NCBI RefSeq assembly: GCF_020164595.1
Contig: NZ_JAIQZE010000002.1
Coordinates: 62,001-126,000 of the forward strand
From: Psychroflexus longus
GTDB lineage: Bacteria; Bacteroidota; Bacteroidia; Flavobacteriales; Flavobacteriaceae
Direction of reading: 5' to 3'
DNA length: 64,000 bases
Shown here: positions 9,968 through 20,900 of the stretch, in pieces
Layout of the letters: every line of letters begins with the position of its first letter
Numbering within the stretch: the stretch's first letter is position 1
Notes under the pieces: model-generated
Told to the model about the DNA's origin: nothing
Databases searched by the model: none
Seen by the model: the letters and a program-made list of their open reading frames with translations, nothing else
Made by a program: the position numbers and the translations under genes

Positions 9968-10990
9968 TTAAAATAATCCACCCTGGTTACTTTCTCTAAG
10001 TCTTCCAAGGTGTTTATAGGCAGATTCTGTCACTTCTCTACCACGAGGAGTTCTGTTGATAAATCCCTTCTGAATAAGAAAAGGTTCGTAAACCTCTTCT
10101 ATAGTCTCTGCGTTTTCACTCACCGCTGTAGCCAAAGTTGTAAGCCCGACGGGGCCTCCTTTGAATTTATCGATGATGGTGAGTAATATTTTATTGTCCA
10201 TATCATCAAGACCGAAGGCATCAACATTTAAAGCTTTCAAACTATATTTTGAAATTTCCATATCGATTTTGCCATTGCCTTTTATCTGGGCAAAATCTCT
10301 TACTCTCCTTAAAAGTGCATTGGCAATCCTTGGAGTTCCTCTGCTTCTGCCAGCAATTTCGATAGCAGCTTCACTGGTTATAGACACACCAAGAATAGAA
10401 GCACTTCTCAAAATAATATCGCTGAGTAACTCAGTCGAATAGTACTCCAGCCTACTGGATATTCCAAACCTTGCCCGCATGGGTGCAGTAAGTAATCCAG
10501 ATCGTGTAGTTGCTCCAACTAAGGTAAAAGGATTTAAGTTGATTTCGACACTTCTGGCATTTGGACCAGATTCGATCATAATATCAATCTTGAAATCCTC
10601 CATTGCTGAATATAAATATTCTTCAACAACAGAACTAAGTCTGTGGATTTCATCAATAAACAATACATCCCTGGGTTCGAGATTAGTCAACAAACCCGCG
10701 AGGTCTCCAGGTTTATCTATAACCGGACCTGAGGTAATTTTAATGCCTGTTTCTAATTCGTTAGCAAGAATATGCGCTAAAGTAGTTTTGCCAAGTCCGG
10801 GAGGACCATGAAAAAGCGTATGATCAAGAGCTTCACCACGTAAATTAGCAGCTTTAACAAAGACCTGTAAATTTTCCAGTACGTGGGATTGACCCGCAAA
10901 ATCATCGAATGAGAGTGGTCTTAAAGCTTTTTCAACTTCTTGATCTTGAGGTGTGAAGTTTTCACCGGAGGCATCTAAATTTTCATTCAT
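9968..10990 (-). CDS. ruvB: Holliday junction branch migration ATPase RuvB
   Basis: RuvB is the AAA+ hexameric motor that pulls DNA through the RuvA-bound junction. At 340 residues it has family length. It has Walker [10 protein letters not shown] near residue 62, Walker B FIDEIHRL near 113, the sensor and arginine-finger region GATTRSGLL, and a C-terminal winged-helix domain ending in [18 protein letters not shown] -7 element lies so near the ATG that the mRNA may start at the start codon. It is the first gene of a likely ruvB-P450-queG unit. Confidence 0.98.
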   Translation of the reverse strand: MNENLDASGENFTPQDQEVEKALRPLSFDDFAGQSHVLENLQVFVKAANLRGEALDHTLFHGPPGLGKTTLAHILANELETGIKITSGPVIDKPGDLAGLLTNLEPRDVLFIDEIHRLSSVVEEYLYSAMEDFKIDIMIESGPNARSVEINLNPFTLVGATTRSGLLTAPMRARFGISSRLEYYSTELLSDIILRSASILGVSITSEAAIEIAGRSRGTPRIANALLRRVRDFAQIKGNGKIDMEISKYSLKALNVDAFGLDDMDNKILLTIIDKFKGGPVGLTTLATAVSENAETIEEVYEPFLIQKGFINRTPRGREVTESAYKHLGRLRESNQGGLF

Positions 10991-10994
10991 AAAA

Positions 10995-11002
10995 CAAAGA
11001 TA
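10995..11002 (-). promoter_or_regulatory. Promoter -7 element abutting the ruvB start
   Basis: TATCTTTG on the minus strand matches TAnnTTTG and ends four bases before the ruvB ATG. A transcript starting at the normal distance would have almost no 5' leader. Confidence 0.55.
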
Positions 11003-11003
11003 A

Positions 11004-11040
11004 ATAAAAAAGCCTCCAAGGAGTTAATGCTTGGAGGCTT
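11004..11040 (-). terminator. Rho-independent terminator of the act-cox operon
   Basis: An 11-bp perfect inverted repeat, AAGCCTCCAAG (11010-11020) with CTTGGAGGCTT (11030-11040), is followed on the minus strand by a T-run. It lies 19 bases downstream of the coxA stop. Confidence 0.85.
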
Positions 11041-11058
11041 CTATTTTATATTGATAAA

Positions 11059-12879
11059 TTATTCATTCATCTCTTCTTCATTGTCTTGGATAGGAACGTT
11101 TTGTGGTACGAAGTCCTGACCTGCAATAATATAATCTGTGTCTTCTTTATTCCTTTTACTGTAATCGTAAGACCATCTATACACTTTAGGAATTTCACCT
11201 GGCCAGTTACCGTGAATATGTTTCACCGGCGTAGTCCATTCTAGTGTATTTGATTTCCAAGGATTTTGCTCTGCTTTTTTACCATAAAATATCGAGTGAA
11301 TAAAATTATACACAAAGAAAATTTGAGCTGCAGCTGTGATAAAAGCAAATACAGAAATTAAAATATTAGTGTCTGCTAAATCATCAAAATATGGAAATTC
11401 AGTAAACTTATAGTAACGTCTTGGTAATCCTGCCATACCTATAAAGTGCATTGGGAAGAAAATACCGTAAGCACCAACAGCAGTTATCCAAAAATGGACA
11501 TAGCCTAAATTTTTACTCATCATTCTTCCAAACATCTTTGGGAACCAGTGATATATACCAGCAAATAAGCCATATAATGCTGAAATACCCATAACTAAGT
11601 GGAAGTGAGCAATTACAAAGTAAGTATCGTGAACGTTGATATCAAGTGTACTATCTCCTAAAATAATACCAGTCAAACCACCTGTAACAAATGTAGATAC
11701 AAGACCTATAGAAAATAACATGGCGGGATTCAACTGTAAGTTACCTTTCCAAAGGGTGGTTATATAGTTGAAAGCTTTTACTCCTGAAGGGATAGCAATC
11801 AATAATGTAGTAAATGTAAATACAGAACCTAAGAACGGATTCATACCGGACACGAACATGTGGTGACCCCATACAACAGTAGATAAGAATGCAATAGCAA
11901 GAATAGAAGCAATCATTGCTCTATAACCAAATATTGGCTTTCTCGAGTTAGTCGCGATGATCTCCGAAGTAATACCAAGTGCAGGTAAAAGGACGATGTA
12001 AACTTCAGGGTGTCCTAAAAACCAGAAAAGGTGTTCATACAATACTGGAGAACCTCCTTGATAGGATAAAACCTCACCTTGAATATAAATATCACTTAAA
12101 AAGAATGAGGTGCCAAAACTTCTATCCATCAACAATAATAGACCTGCAGCTAATAAAACCGGGAAAGAAACAACACCAATGATGGCAGTAACAAAAAACG
12201 CCCAGATTGTCAGCGGGAGTCTTGTCATTGTCATGCCCTGTGTTCTTAGATTTAAAACTGTAACAATATAATTTAATGAACCTAACAAAGAGGAAGCGAT
12301 AAATATAGTAATCGCTACCAACCATAAGGTCATACCAAGTCCAGATCCACCAATAGCTTGTGGTAAAGCACTAAGCGGAGGATAGACAGTCCAACCGGAT
12401 GATGCAGGACCAGCTTCAACAAAAAATGAAGAAACGATCACAACGCATGAAAGGGCGAATAACCAGTAAGATAACATATTCATGAATCCAGAGGCCATGT
12501 CTCTAGCACCAATTTGTAAGGGAATAAGTAAATTACTGAATGTACCACTAAGGCCAGCAGTTAAAACGTAAAATATCATGATAGTACCATGAATTGTAGA
12601 AAGAGCTAAATAGATACTCGGATCCATGACTCCATCTTCTCCAAAACGACCTAATAAAACTTCATAGATCCAGAACGTTTCGTTTGGCCAGGCTAATTGA
12701 AGCCTCATGAGCATGGACATGGCTATACCAATGAAACCCATGATAAGACCTGTGATCAAATATTGTTTAGCGATCATTTTATGATCGGTACTGAAGATAT
12801 ACTTTTCTATGAAAGTTGGCTCATGATGTCCTTCCTCGTGTGCATGATCGTTAGCAAGTGGTTGTGCAGCTACTGACAT
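11059..12879 (-). CDS. coxA: Cytochrome c oxidase subunit I
   Basis: This is the catalytic haem-copper subunit of an aa3-type oxidase, which reduces oxygen to water and pumps protons in the inner membrane. The 606 residues form at least twelve membrane helices. Metal ligands are visible: HGTIMIFYV near residue 93 (low-spin haem), GHPEVYIVLLPALG near 286 (CuB His and the cross-linked Tyr) and HDTYFVIAHFHLVMG near 414. The hydrophilic N-terminus is His-rich. It is the last gene of the act-cox operon, 24 bases after coxB. In Flavobacterium this oxidase is known to form a supercomplex with Alternative Complex III. Confidence 0.97.
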   Translation of the reverse strand: MSVAAQPLANDHAHEEGHHEPTFIEKYIFSTDHKMIAKQYLITGLIMGFIGIAMSMLMRLQLAWPNETFWIYEVLLGRFGEDGVMDPSIYLALSTIHGTIMIFYVLTAGLSGTFSNLLIPLQIGARDMASGFMNMLSYWLFALSCVVIVSSFFVEAGPASSGWTVYPPLSALPQAIGGSGLGMTLWLVAITIFIASSLLGSLNYIVTVLNLRTQGMTMTRLPLTIWAFFVTAIIGVVSFPVLLAAGLLLLMDRSFGTSFFLSDIYIQGEVLSYQGGSPVLYEHLFWFLGHPEVYIVLLPALGITSEIIATNSRKPIFGYRAMIASILAIAFLSTVVWGHHMFVSGMNPFLGSVFTFTTLLIAIPSGVKAFNYITTLWKGNLQLNPAMLFSIGLVSTFVTGGLTGIILGDSTLDINVHDTYFVIAHFHLVMGISALYGLFAGIYHWFPKMFGRMMSKNLGYVHFWITAVGAYGIFFPMHFIGMAGLPRRYYKFTEFPYFDDLADTNILISVFAFITAAAQIFFVYNFIHSIFYGKKAEQNPWKSNTLEWTTPVKHIHGNWPGEIPKVYRWSYDYSKRNKEDTDYIIAGQDFVPQNVPIQDNEEEMNE

Positions 12880-12903
12880 ATATATTCTTGTTTAATTTTA
12901 TAA

Positions 12904-13950
12904 TTAATTTTGGGCTGTTAATTCTCCAAATGTTTGTTGTTCCGAAATCCATTTCTGATACTCTTCTTCTGTTTCGACAACAATTTTCATTTGCATGTTG
13001 TAGTGAGATACACCACAAATCTTGTTACACAATAAATAATATTCAAATTCATAGTCCTTTTCATCTGGACCTAGATTGTCATTATTTTGACGAATTTCGT
13101 TGATATTTTTAACTTTTTCAACCATGTATTCGCTATTTCGGATTTCTTTAGAAGTTGTTGTAGGGGTGAAACCAAACTGGGTTGTCATACCAGGCACAAC
13201 GTTCATTTGTGATCTAAAGAAAGGGAAATAGGCAGAGTGCAAAACGTCCTGAGATCTAAATTTGAAAAGGACTTGTCTATCTACTGGCAGGTGAAGCTCT
13301 GTGGTAATTATGTCATCTTGTGAGTAAGGATCGGACTCATTAAGTCCTAATTGATTTATACCTTCTATAAATCTAACGTTTGCTTCTCCAAGTGTTCCAT
13401 CTTCACCAGAATATCTAGCTCTCCAGTCAAATTGGTAAGCATAAATTTCTACAACAAGCGTATCATCTGTTTCCTGAACATTCATGATTTCCGACCAACT
13501 GAATAAGCCATAAATAATCAAGGCTGCAAGAGTTATAACAGGTATGATAGTCCAAATAAATTCAAGCTTGTCGTTATCCGCATAGAAGAGGGCTTTCTGA
13601 CCTTTTTTACCTCTGTATTTGTAAGCGAACCAGTGAATCAAAAACTGTATAATCACTTGTACGAACATGATAAGTCCAAGAGAAATGAAAAATAATTGGT
13701 CATAATCTTCTGCATGAGAAGAAGCACCGGGAGCGTAAAATTTACTTAAACTCCAAAACGAATAGATCATTAAGCCATAAAGAAAAACCGTAAAAGCCAG
13801 AAATATTTTTCCTTGCTTTTGGTTGTCTTCATTAGTGGCTATTTGTGAATCATCGCTTTCAATGGGCTGAGATAATTTGAAGATTTTTGAAATCTGCCAA
13901 ATCGTAATCCCTAGTAAGGCGGCGACTAATATGATAAGTAATGCGGTCAT
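12904..13950 (-). CDS. coxB: Cytochrome c oxidase subunit II
   Basis: Subunit II carries the CuA site that takes electrons from cytochrome c, or here probably directly from the ActE/ActA haems. There are membrane helices near residues 1-20, about 48-70 and 88-110, plus one more before the soluble cupredoxin domain, which is more than the usual two. CuA ligands are seen as LHSAYFPFF (His) and CNKICGVSHYNM near residue 306 (Cys, Cys, His, Met). The acidic insert between them is common in Bacteroidota. It sits 24 bases from both neighbours, actF and coxA. Confidence 0.96.
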   Translation of the reverse strand: MTALLIILVAALLGITIWQISKIFKLSQPIESDDSQIATNEDNQKQGKIFLAFTVFLYGLMIYSFWSLSKFYAPGASSHAEDYDQLFFISLGLIMFVQVIIQFLIHWFAYKYRGKKGQKALFYADNDKLEFIWTIIPVITLAALIIYGLFSWSEIMNVQETDDTLVVEIYAYQFDWRARYSGEDGTLGEANVRFIEGINQLGLNESDPYSQDDIITTELHLPVDRQVLFKFRSQDVLHSAYFPFFRSQMNVVPGMTTQFGFTPTTTSKEIRNSEYMVEKVKNINEIRQNNDNLGPDEKDYEFEYYLLCNKICGVSHYNMQMKIVVETEEEYQKWISEQQTFGELTAQN

Positions 13951-13974
13951 CTTCTATCTTTCTTTTAAATAGTT

Positions 13975-15276
13975 TTAATAATGGAAATGTTTGCTTTCTT
14001 CTAAAAAAGCACCGTGTTGTATTGTCAGCGGAGCTTTCGCTAATGCTTTGAAAACAGTAAATATAAATACTCCTAATACCAGTAATATTGAACTAATTTC
14101 AGGAATACCGATCGTCCAGGATTCTCCAACTGTACCTGGCATAATCATAACGAAAAAGTTAAGGTAATGTCCCAAAAGGATTATAACCCCAGCAAAAACG
14201 ATTATCCAATTAATTCTCTTGAAATCTGAATTGATAAGAATAAGCATTGGTAATACCCAATTCAAAATAACAGTACCGAAGAACAATACAGGATAATCTT
14301 CTAGCCTTTGTGCGTAATAAGTAACCTCCTCTGGGATATTTGAATACCATATCAAGAGAAATTGAGAAAACCATAGGTAAGCCCAGAATATTGAAAAGCC
14401 CATCATGAATTTACCTAAATCATGGATATGACTATTGTTGACATGCTCTAGATAGCCTTTTCCTTTTAAGTAAATAGTTACTATCGCTATAGTGGTTACT
14501 GCTGAAACTAAAATACTGGCTAACACAAACCATCCAAACAAAGTACTAAACCAGTGAGTATCAATACTCATGATCCAGTCCCAAGACATCATAGATTCTG
14601 TTACGATGAAAAACACCAAAAAACCAGCCGAAAGCTTGAAATTACGCTTGTGAAGCCTCAAGTCAAAACCTTCATCCATTTTTCTAGAATTCTTGATAAT
14701 CAGTTTAGAAAACAATATCCATCCAGCTAAATATATAAAAGCTCTAATTAAGAAAAAGGGCGTATTTAAATAAGCTACCTTATTCTGAATGATTTCATCG
14801 TGAGCGACAACTTCAGGGTCCATCCACACAAATAAATGATTTAGATGTAAACTTGAAAGTATTAAAAGTAAATATACAATGATACCTCCTGGAACTAAGT
14901 AGGAAGAAATACCTTCCATAACTCTAAACAGTACCGGAGACCACCCTGATTGCGATGCATTTTGTAATGCGTAGAATACAAAAACACCGAGTGAAATTAG
15001 AAATAAGAATAAAGCAGGAACATAAATTGCAGCCCATGGTTTATTTTGTAGTTGGTGATAAATGTGTTCAGCATGCTCATCCTCACCGTGTGCATCAGAA
15101 TTAGATGAAGAATTAGCTTCCATGGCGACACTTTCACCTTCGTGAGACGCACCGTCTGAATGTAGCATTTCTTTAACCTCTTCTACAGAAGATGGAGCAT
15201 CTATGAAACTGTAAGCCAAACCAATAGCCCCTAAAACAATAAGGATTAAAGAGAATGATTTTATTTTACTTGACAT
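13975..15276 (-). CDS. actF: Alternative Complex III membrane subunit ActF
   Basis: ActF is an integral membrane subunit of Alternative Complex III, the quinol:cytochrome c oxidoreductase that replaces bc1 in Bacteroidota. About ten membrane helices are seen, with an N-terminal helix (KSFSLILIVLGAIGLAYSFI) followed by a long Ser/His/Glu-rich periplasmic loop (about residues 30-70). The body resembles a shortened NrfD/ActC-like protein. I prefer the start at 15276 (MSSKIKSFSL) over 15285, which adds only three residues (MYT). Its place between actE and coxB is the canonical one. Confidence 0.93.
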   Translation of the reverse strand: MSSKIKSFSLILIVLGAIGLAYSFIDAPSSVEEVKEMLHSDGASHEGESVAMEANSSSNSDAHGEDEHAEHIYHQLQNKPWAAIYVPALFLFLISLGVFVFYALQNASQSGWSPVLFRVMEGISSYLVPGGIIVYLLLILSSLHLNHLFVWMDPEVVAHDEIIQNKVAYLNTPFFLIRAFIYLAGWILFSKLIIKNSRKMDEGFDLRLHKRNFKLSAGFLVFFIVTESMMSWDWIMSIDTHWFSTLFGWFVLASILVSAVTTIAIVTIYLKGKGYLEHVNNSHIHDLGKFMMGFSIFWAYLWFSQFLLIWYSNIPEEVTYYAQRLEDYPVLFFGTVILNWVLPMLILINSDFKRINWIIVFAGVIILLGHYLNFFVMIMPGTVGESWTIGIPEISSILLVLGVFIFTVFKALAKAPLTIQHGAFLEESKHFHY

Positions 15277-15314
15277 TGTGTACATAATATCTCAGCTATG
15301 TATTATAATTAGTT

Positions 15315-15902
15315 TTATTCTGATTCTGTTTCAAATTCCCTTGGCTCTTTACCTTCCAATTCAGCTTTCAACTTCATGACATAATGGTCAACAAGCCATA
15401 GCTCTTCATTGTTCATTTGTGATGCATAAGAGCCCATAGTATTTATACCATGCCACATCACATGATAAACACTACCTTCTGTAATTGCTCTACCCTGATC
15501 ATCATAACTAGGAACACCAAGAATTTTTTCTCTTTGTACCAAATAACCTTTACCATTACCATTTTCACCGTGGCATGTAGCACAGTAGATGTTATAAAGT
15601 TCTTTTCCTTTAGCTAGGTTTTCTTCTGTGTAAGGAACTTCATTTTTTAATTCTTCCTTCGCTTTTGCATAACCCTCTGCATTATCTTCATATTCGTATG
15701 GGGTAAAACCACGGGATATTGAACCCTCTACAACAGTCAACGCTTCCTGCTCATTTGGAAATATCTCATATTCTCCATAGGTATCGTAAGGTACAGATAC
15801 GTACATGTTTGGAAAGTACTGATAGTTACGCTCCGTTTTATCAGAACAAGAGATAAAAGCTAAGGAAAAAACTATAAGTAATATAGTAATCAAACTTTTC
15901 AT
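15315..15902 (-). CDS. actE: Alternative Complex III mono-haem cytochrome c lipoprotein ActE
   Basis: ActE is a periplasmic lipid-anchored cytochrome c that hands electrons from the complex to the oxidase. The N-terminus MKSLITILLIVFSLAFISCS is a lipoprotein signal with the lipobox Cys at residue 19. One haem motif, CATCHG, lies near residue 110, with a distal Met in GSYASQM or a nearby one. An earlier start at 15920 would overlap actD and spoil the signal peptide, so 15902, four bases after the actD stop, is chosen. This gives 195 residues. Confidence 0.94.
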   Translation of the reverse strand: MKSLITILLIVFSLAFISCSDKTERNYQYFPNMYVSVPYDTYGEYEIFPNEQEALTVVEGSISRGFTPYEYEDNAEGYAKAKEELKNEVPYTEENLAKGKELYNIYCATCHGENGNGKGYLVQREKILGVPSYDDQGRAITEGSVYHVMWHGINTMGSYASQMNNEELWLVDHYVMKLKAELEGKEPREFETESE

Positions 15903-15906
15903 AAAC

Positions 15907-16434
15907 TTATTTATTATCAATTAATTTAATTTCAGAAGCTCCGTTCTTATGTAAAACTTCAGCAATAGCTTGCACATTATTTTCGTTTACTGAAATTTCC
16001 ATCAAAAATTTATCGTCTGTAGTTCTTACATCAGGGTTTTCAGATTTTTTAAAAGGCCATAATTTACTTCTCATATAAAAAGTAATAACCATAAGGTGTG
16101 CAGCAAAAAATACTGTCATTTCAAACATAATAGGTACAAAGGCAGGCATGTTTTCTATATAACTGAAACTTGGCTTACCACCAATGTTTTGAGGCCAGTC
16201 TTCTATCATAATAAAATTCATCATCCAGGTAGCTATAGCCAAACCGACTAACCCGTATAGGAATGAGGTAATCGCCAGACGTGTATGAGATAGCCCCATA
16301 GCTTTGTCCAGACCGTGTACAGGAAACGGACAAAAGACCTCATTGATATTGTATTTTTTCTCACGCAAAGCTTTAACGGCCTGCATCAATATATCATCGT
16401 CTGTAAAAATCGCATGTAAAGATTTTGATGCCAT
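15907..16434 (-). CDS. actD: Alternative Complex III subunit ActD (DUF3341)
   Basis: ActD is a small DUF3341 membrane subunit of Alternative Complex III. It has 175 residues. An N-terminal ferredoxin-like domain (HAIFTDDDILMQAVKALREK) and the family motif VFCPFPVHGLDKAMGL are followed by two membrane helices (about residues 58-80 and 97-118) and a cytoplasmic tail. Its ATG overlaps the actC stop by one base (TAATG), a sign of translational coupling. Confidence 0.94.
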   Translation of the reverse strand: MASKSLHAIFTDDDILMQAVKALREKKYNINEVFCPFPVHGLDKAMGLSHTRLAITSFLYGLVGLAIATWMMNFIMIEDWPQNIGGKPSFSYIENMPAFVPIMFEMTVFFAAHLMVITFYMRSKLWPFKKSENPDVRTTDDKFLMEISVNENNVQAIAEVLHKNGASEIKLIDNK

Positions 16435-17900
16435 TATGAGTTTGATTTTGAATTAAACTGTGCTGAAAAGTCTGGTAAAGGTTCTTGTTCTGGTTCATTA
16501 TACAACTTCGCATCATCCCCCTTTTCAGCCCTTATCTTTTTATATTTTTCTCCTGAAGATTTTAAAATGGACTTCACTTCTGCTTGTGCAATCACAGGAA
16601 ATGTTCTTGAGTATAGTAAAAATAATACAAAGAAAAATCCAATGGTTCCAACAAAAATACCAATATCAACAAAGGTTGGGGAAAACATTGTCCAGGCAGA
16701 TGGCATATAATCTCTATGCAATGATGTCACAATAATTACAAAACGCTCAAACCACATACCAATGTTTACTACGATAGATATAAAGAATGAGAACATAATG
16801 CTTCTTCTCAACTTTGGAAACCACATAAGTTGTGGAGAAAACACATTACAAGTCATCATTGACCAGTAAGCCCAGGCATAAGGACCTGTTGCCCTGTTAA
16901 GGAAAGCATACTGTTCGTATTCTACTCCGGAGTACCAAGCCATGAATAATTCTGTAATGTAAGCAACACCCACAATAGAACCGGTAATCATAATGACTAT
17001 ATTCATCAACTCAATATGCTGAATGGTAATATAATTTTCTAGGTTGGATACTTTTCTCATAATAATAAGAAGCGTATTCACCATTGCAAACCCTGAAAAT
17101 ACAGCTCCCGCAACAAAATAGGGAGGAAATATAGTGGTGTGCCACCCCGGGATTACAGAAGTAGCAAAGTCAAAGGATACAATAGTGTGAACTGACAAAA
17201 CAAGAGGTGTTGCCAAACCAGCTAGTACAAGAGAAACTTCCTCGAAACGTTGCCAGTCTTTCGCTCTACCACTCCATCCAAAAGCAAGTATTCCATAAAT
17301 ATGCTTTTGGAATGGCTTTACAGCTCTGTCTCTAATCATCGCAAAATCGGGCAGTAAACCTGTCCACCAGAATACTAAAGAAACCGATAAATAAGTTGAA
17401 ATTGCAAATACATCCCAAAGTAAAGGAGAATTGAAGTTTACCCACAAGGATCCGTATTGGTTTGGAATAGGAAGAACCCAATAAGCTAACCATGGACGAC
17501 CCATGTGAATAATTGGGAACAAGCCAGCTTGTACTACGGCAAAAATAGTCATTGCTTCAGCAGATCTGTTTATGGCCATTCTCCACTTTTGTCTGAAAAG
17601 CAAGAGTACTGCCGAGATAAGTGTTCCTGCGTGGCCAATACCTACCCACCATACGAAGTTAGTAATATCCCAAGCCCAACCAATAGTCTTGTTGAGACCC
17701 CAAGTACCAATACCTTCGGAGACAGTGTAGACTATACAGCCTAAGCCCCATAAAAAGGCGATGAGTGCAATTGAGAAAGCAACCCACCATGATTTATTTG
17801 CCTGCCCTTCAACAGATCTTACCACATCCAATGTAACATCATGGTAAGACTTATCTCCTGTAACTAAGGGTTTTCTAATAGGCGATTCGTAATGAGACAT
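16434..17900 (-). CDS. actC: Alternative Complex III quinol-binding subunit ActC (NrfD-like)
   Basis: ActC is the NrfD/PsrC-type membrane subunit that binds the quinol and is thought to form the proton path. It has 488 residues, with about ten hydrophobic helices and family segments such as WWVGIGHAGTLISAVLLLFR and FFVAGAVFSGFAMV (close in text to PYFVAGAVFSGF). The C-terminal tail after residue 440 is hydrophilic and charged. It lies 32 bases after actB and overlaps actD by one base. Confidence 0.95.
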   Translation of the reverse strand: MSHYESPIRKPLVTGDKSYHDVTLDVVRSVEGQANKSWWVAFSIALIAFLWGLGCIVYTVSEGIGTWGLNKTIGWAWDITNFVWWVGIGHAGTLISAVLLLFRQKWRMAINRSAEAMTIFAVVQAGLFPIIHMGRPWLAYWVLPIPNQYGSLWVNFNSPLLWDVFAISTYLSVSLVFWWTGLLPDFAMIRDRAVKPFQKHIYGILAFGWSGRAKDWQRFEEVSLVLAGLATPLVLSVHTIVSFDFATSVIPGWHTTIFPPYFVAGAVFSGFAMVNTLLIIMRKVSNLENYITIQHIELMNIVIMITGSIVGVAYITELFMAWYSGVEYEQYAFLNRATGPYAWAYWSMMTCNVFSPQLMWFPKLRRSIMFSFFISIVVNIGMWFERFVIIVTSLHRDYMPSAWTMFSPTFVDIGIFVGTIGFFFVLFLLYSRTFPVIAQAEVKSILKSSGEKYKKIRAEKGDDAKLYNEPEQEPLPDFSAQFNSKSNS

Positions 17901-17932
17901 AATTTAATATAAATTTGTTCCTAATTAGTTGA

Positions 17933-20900
17933 TTAAGCTTCTGTTGTGTTTCTAACTTTAGTATGGTACATGACATTTGGCTTGGTACCTAAATACTCTA
18001 GAAGATGATACATTCTATCATCCTGAGTCTTTTTATACACAACACTTTCTTTATCATTAATATCTCCAAATACCATTGCGCCATTGTCACAAGCTGCAGA
18101 ACAGGCAGTTTGGAATTCTCCATCTTCAATAACCCTTCCTTCTCGCTTAGCGTCAAGTATAGTTTTTTGTGTCATTTGTATACACATAGAACATTTCTCC
18201 ATGACACCACGTGATCTTACAGTCACATCTGGGTTTAATACCATACGACCAAGATCATTATTCATGTGGTAATCAAACTCATCATTTTGATTATACAAGA
18301 ACCAGTTGAAACGTCTTACTTTATAAGGACAGTTGTTAGCACAGTATCTTGTACCGACACAACGATTGTAAGTCATGTGGTTTTGACCTTGACGTCCGTG
18401 AGCAGATGCTGCAACAGGACAAACAGTCTCACAAGGAGCATGGTTACAGTGCTGACACATTACAGGCTGAAAAATAACCTGCACATCTTCTGCTGAAGCC
18501 ACTTCAAGATCTCCATAAGTACCAATAGCACTGCTCAATCCAGAAATATCATTTTTCTTGTCATAATCACCCTGGATCGTATCTTCAGAAGAATAGTATC
18601 TATCTATTCTTAACCAGTGCATATCCCTACTCTTGCGGATTTCATCCTTACCGACTACAGGGACGTTGTTCTCACTGTGACAAGCAATAACACATGCGCC
18701 GCAACCAGTACAGGCGTTTAAGTCGATCGATAGATTAAAATGATGACCAATAGATCTATCAAATTCATCCCACAAGTCAACATCTGGACTCGTTACTTCA
18801 ACTTCTTGGTGATTCAGAGAAACTTCAGGAACAGCATTCCAGTGTTTTTTATCTTTAGTATTGAATATCTCTAAGGAAGTTTCCTTTACGATATCTTTTC
18901 TACCCATCATTGTATGGTGCAACTGGACACAAGCAAACTCATGAACACCATCTACTTTATCAACTTTTACAGTTTGATTGACATCAAAGTTTTGATATAA
19001 AGGATAAGCATTTACGCCAACCTGCATTTCTTCTTGTATGGATTCTGTTTTACCATATCCTAATGCAACACCTATTGAACCTGGAGCTTGTCCTGGCTGA
19101 ATAATCACAGGTAGTTTAGCTAGTTTTTTATCACCGATAGCAACTGTAACGTAATTACCGTTCAAAGCACCATTAGCAACATTGGTATTTACAAGACTTA
19201 AGCTTTCAGCATCATACTTAGACATTGTTACATAATTGTCCCAAGAAGTTCTAGTTATGGGATCTGGCATCTCTTGCAACCATGGATTATTAGCCTGACG
19301 ACCGTCACCCATAGATGTTTTAGTATATAAAGTCAATTCAAATCCTTCTGAATCACTCTTTGAAAGAAGTTTTTTAGCTCCGGCTGAAATATCAATAGTC
19401 GAAGTTTCTTCTACTTTTGATAAATCCATGTCGTAAACGAAACTACCATCATGAAGTGATTGATTCCAGGATATGCCTTCAAATGTAGACTTGAAATTAT
19501 CTTTTACGTATTCATAGTATTTAAATGAACTGTTATTCAGTTTCAACAAACAATCCTCAAATTGCTTTGTATTGAATAACGGTTTTATTGTAGGCTGCAT
19601 CAAGCTAAAGTCATTCTTAGTAACTCTAACATCTCCCCATGATTCAAGGTAATGTGGGGTTGCCGCAATAAATTTACAAAGTTTAGCAGTTTCGTCTTTC
19701 TTCATTGAAAAACTCACTGTAGTATCTACGTTTTCTAAAGCTGAAACAAAATCATCAGCATTAGGAAGAGAATAAACAGGATTCACACCGGCTACCATAA
19801 CACTTCCAACATTACCTGCATTAATTTCTGAAATCATAGTCTGAATTTCAGAATTTTTGCCTTGACGAATTAGACGAGGATTTTCAATATTGAAAACCTG
19901 ACTGGATAGTTTTTCGTTGATTTCTAAAGCCATTGACTGTGCTTCGACTGAATCTAATCCAGTAACAAAAATAGCTCCAGAAGGCTTAGATTTCAATTGA
20001 GTAATTGCGTTGTCAACGTGGCTTTGTAAGGCATCACTCAAGTTTGTTGAAGCAACTCTACCAACAATCTGGTTATAAACTTCAACCACAATTTGCTTCT
20101 GCAGAGAAGGCTTAACAGGAACTCTTTTATCTGCGTTGGCTCCACTCAAAGTCATGTTTGCTTCGAATTGAACGTGGCGAGACATTTTACCATTTTTAGG
20201 GACTCTGCTCTTGCTGTAGCCGGAATCAAAAGCACCTCCCTGCCAGTCTCCAAGGAAATCAGCACCAACAGATACAATCATTTCTGATTTTGAGAAATCA
20301 TAATTAGGTAAAGCTCTGTATCCATATTTAGCTTCAAATGCATTTAAAGCTGCTTCGTCAGAAACCGTATCATATATAACGTGCTCCACATTCGGATACT
20401 TTTCCTGAAATTCTTTAATAAGTTTCTCAGTAGATGGAGAAGCAAAGGTCTTAGTTAACAGATAAGTCTTTTTATCAGAATTAGCTTTTAGTTCTGTTTC
20501 AAGAGAAGAAAAGAATTCAGTCCATGTTACATCTCTATTCTCAATTTGAGGATTTTGAAGACGCTTTATATCATATAAATCTAGTACAGATGCATGAACT
20601 CTAGCTTTACCAGCAGAAAGCCCATTAGATTCTTTATTGGTTTCAATTTTGATAGGTCGACCTTCTCTGGTTTTCACAAGGATACTTGCAAAATCAAAGC
20701 CGTCGGCAATGGTTGTCGCATAATAATCCGCAACACCAGGAACAATTCGTTCTGGCTGAACAACGTAAGGAATCGACTTAATAACCGGACCTTCACAAGC
20801 CGCTAAAGATGCGGCTGCCGTGCTAAACCCGACATACTTAAGAAAGTCTCTACGCGATGTTTGAGAACTCTCCAGCTTTTCCTTATCACCTAAAAACTCA

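Noticed and set aside
11979-12325. Small frames of 67 codons on both strands inside coxA
   Set aside because: They overlap the conserved coxA coding sequence and have no independent support.
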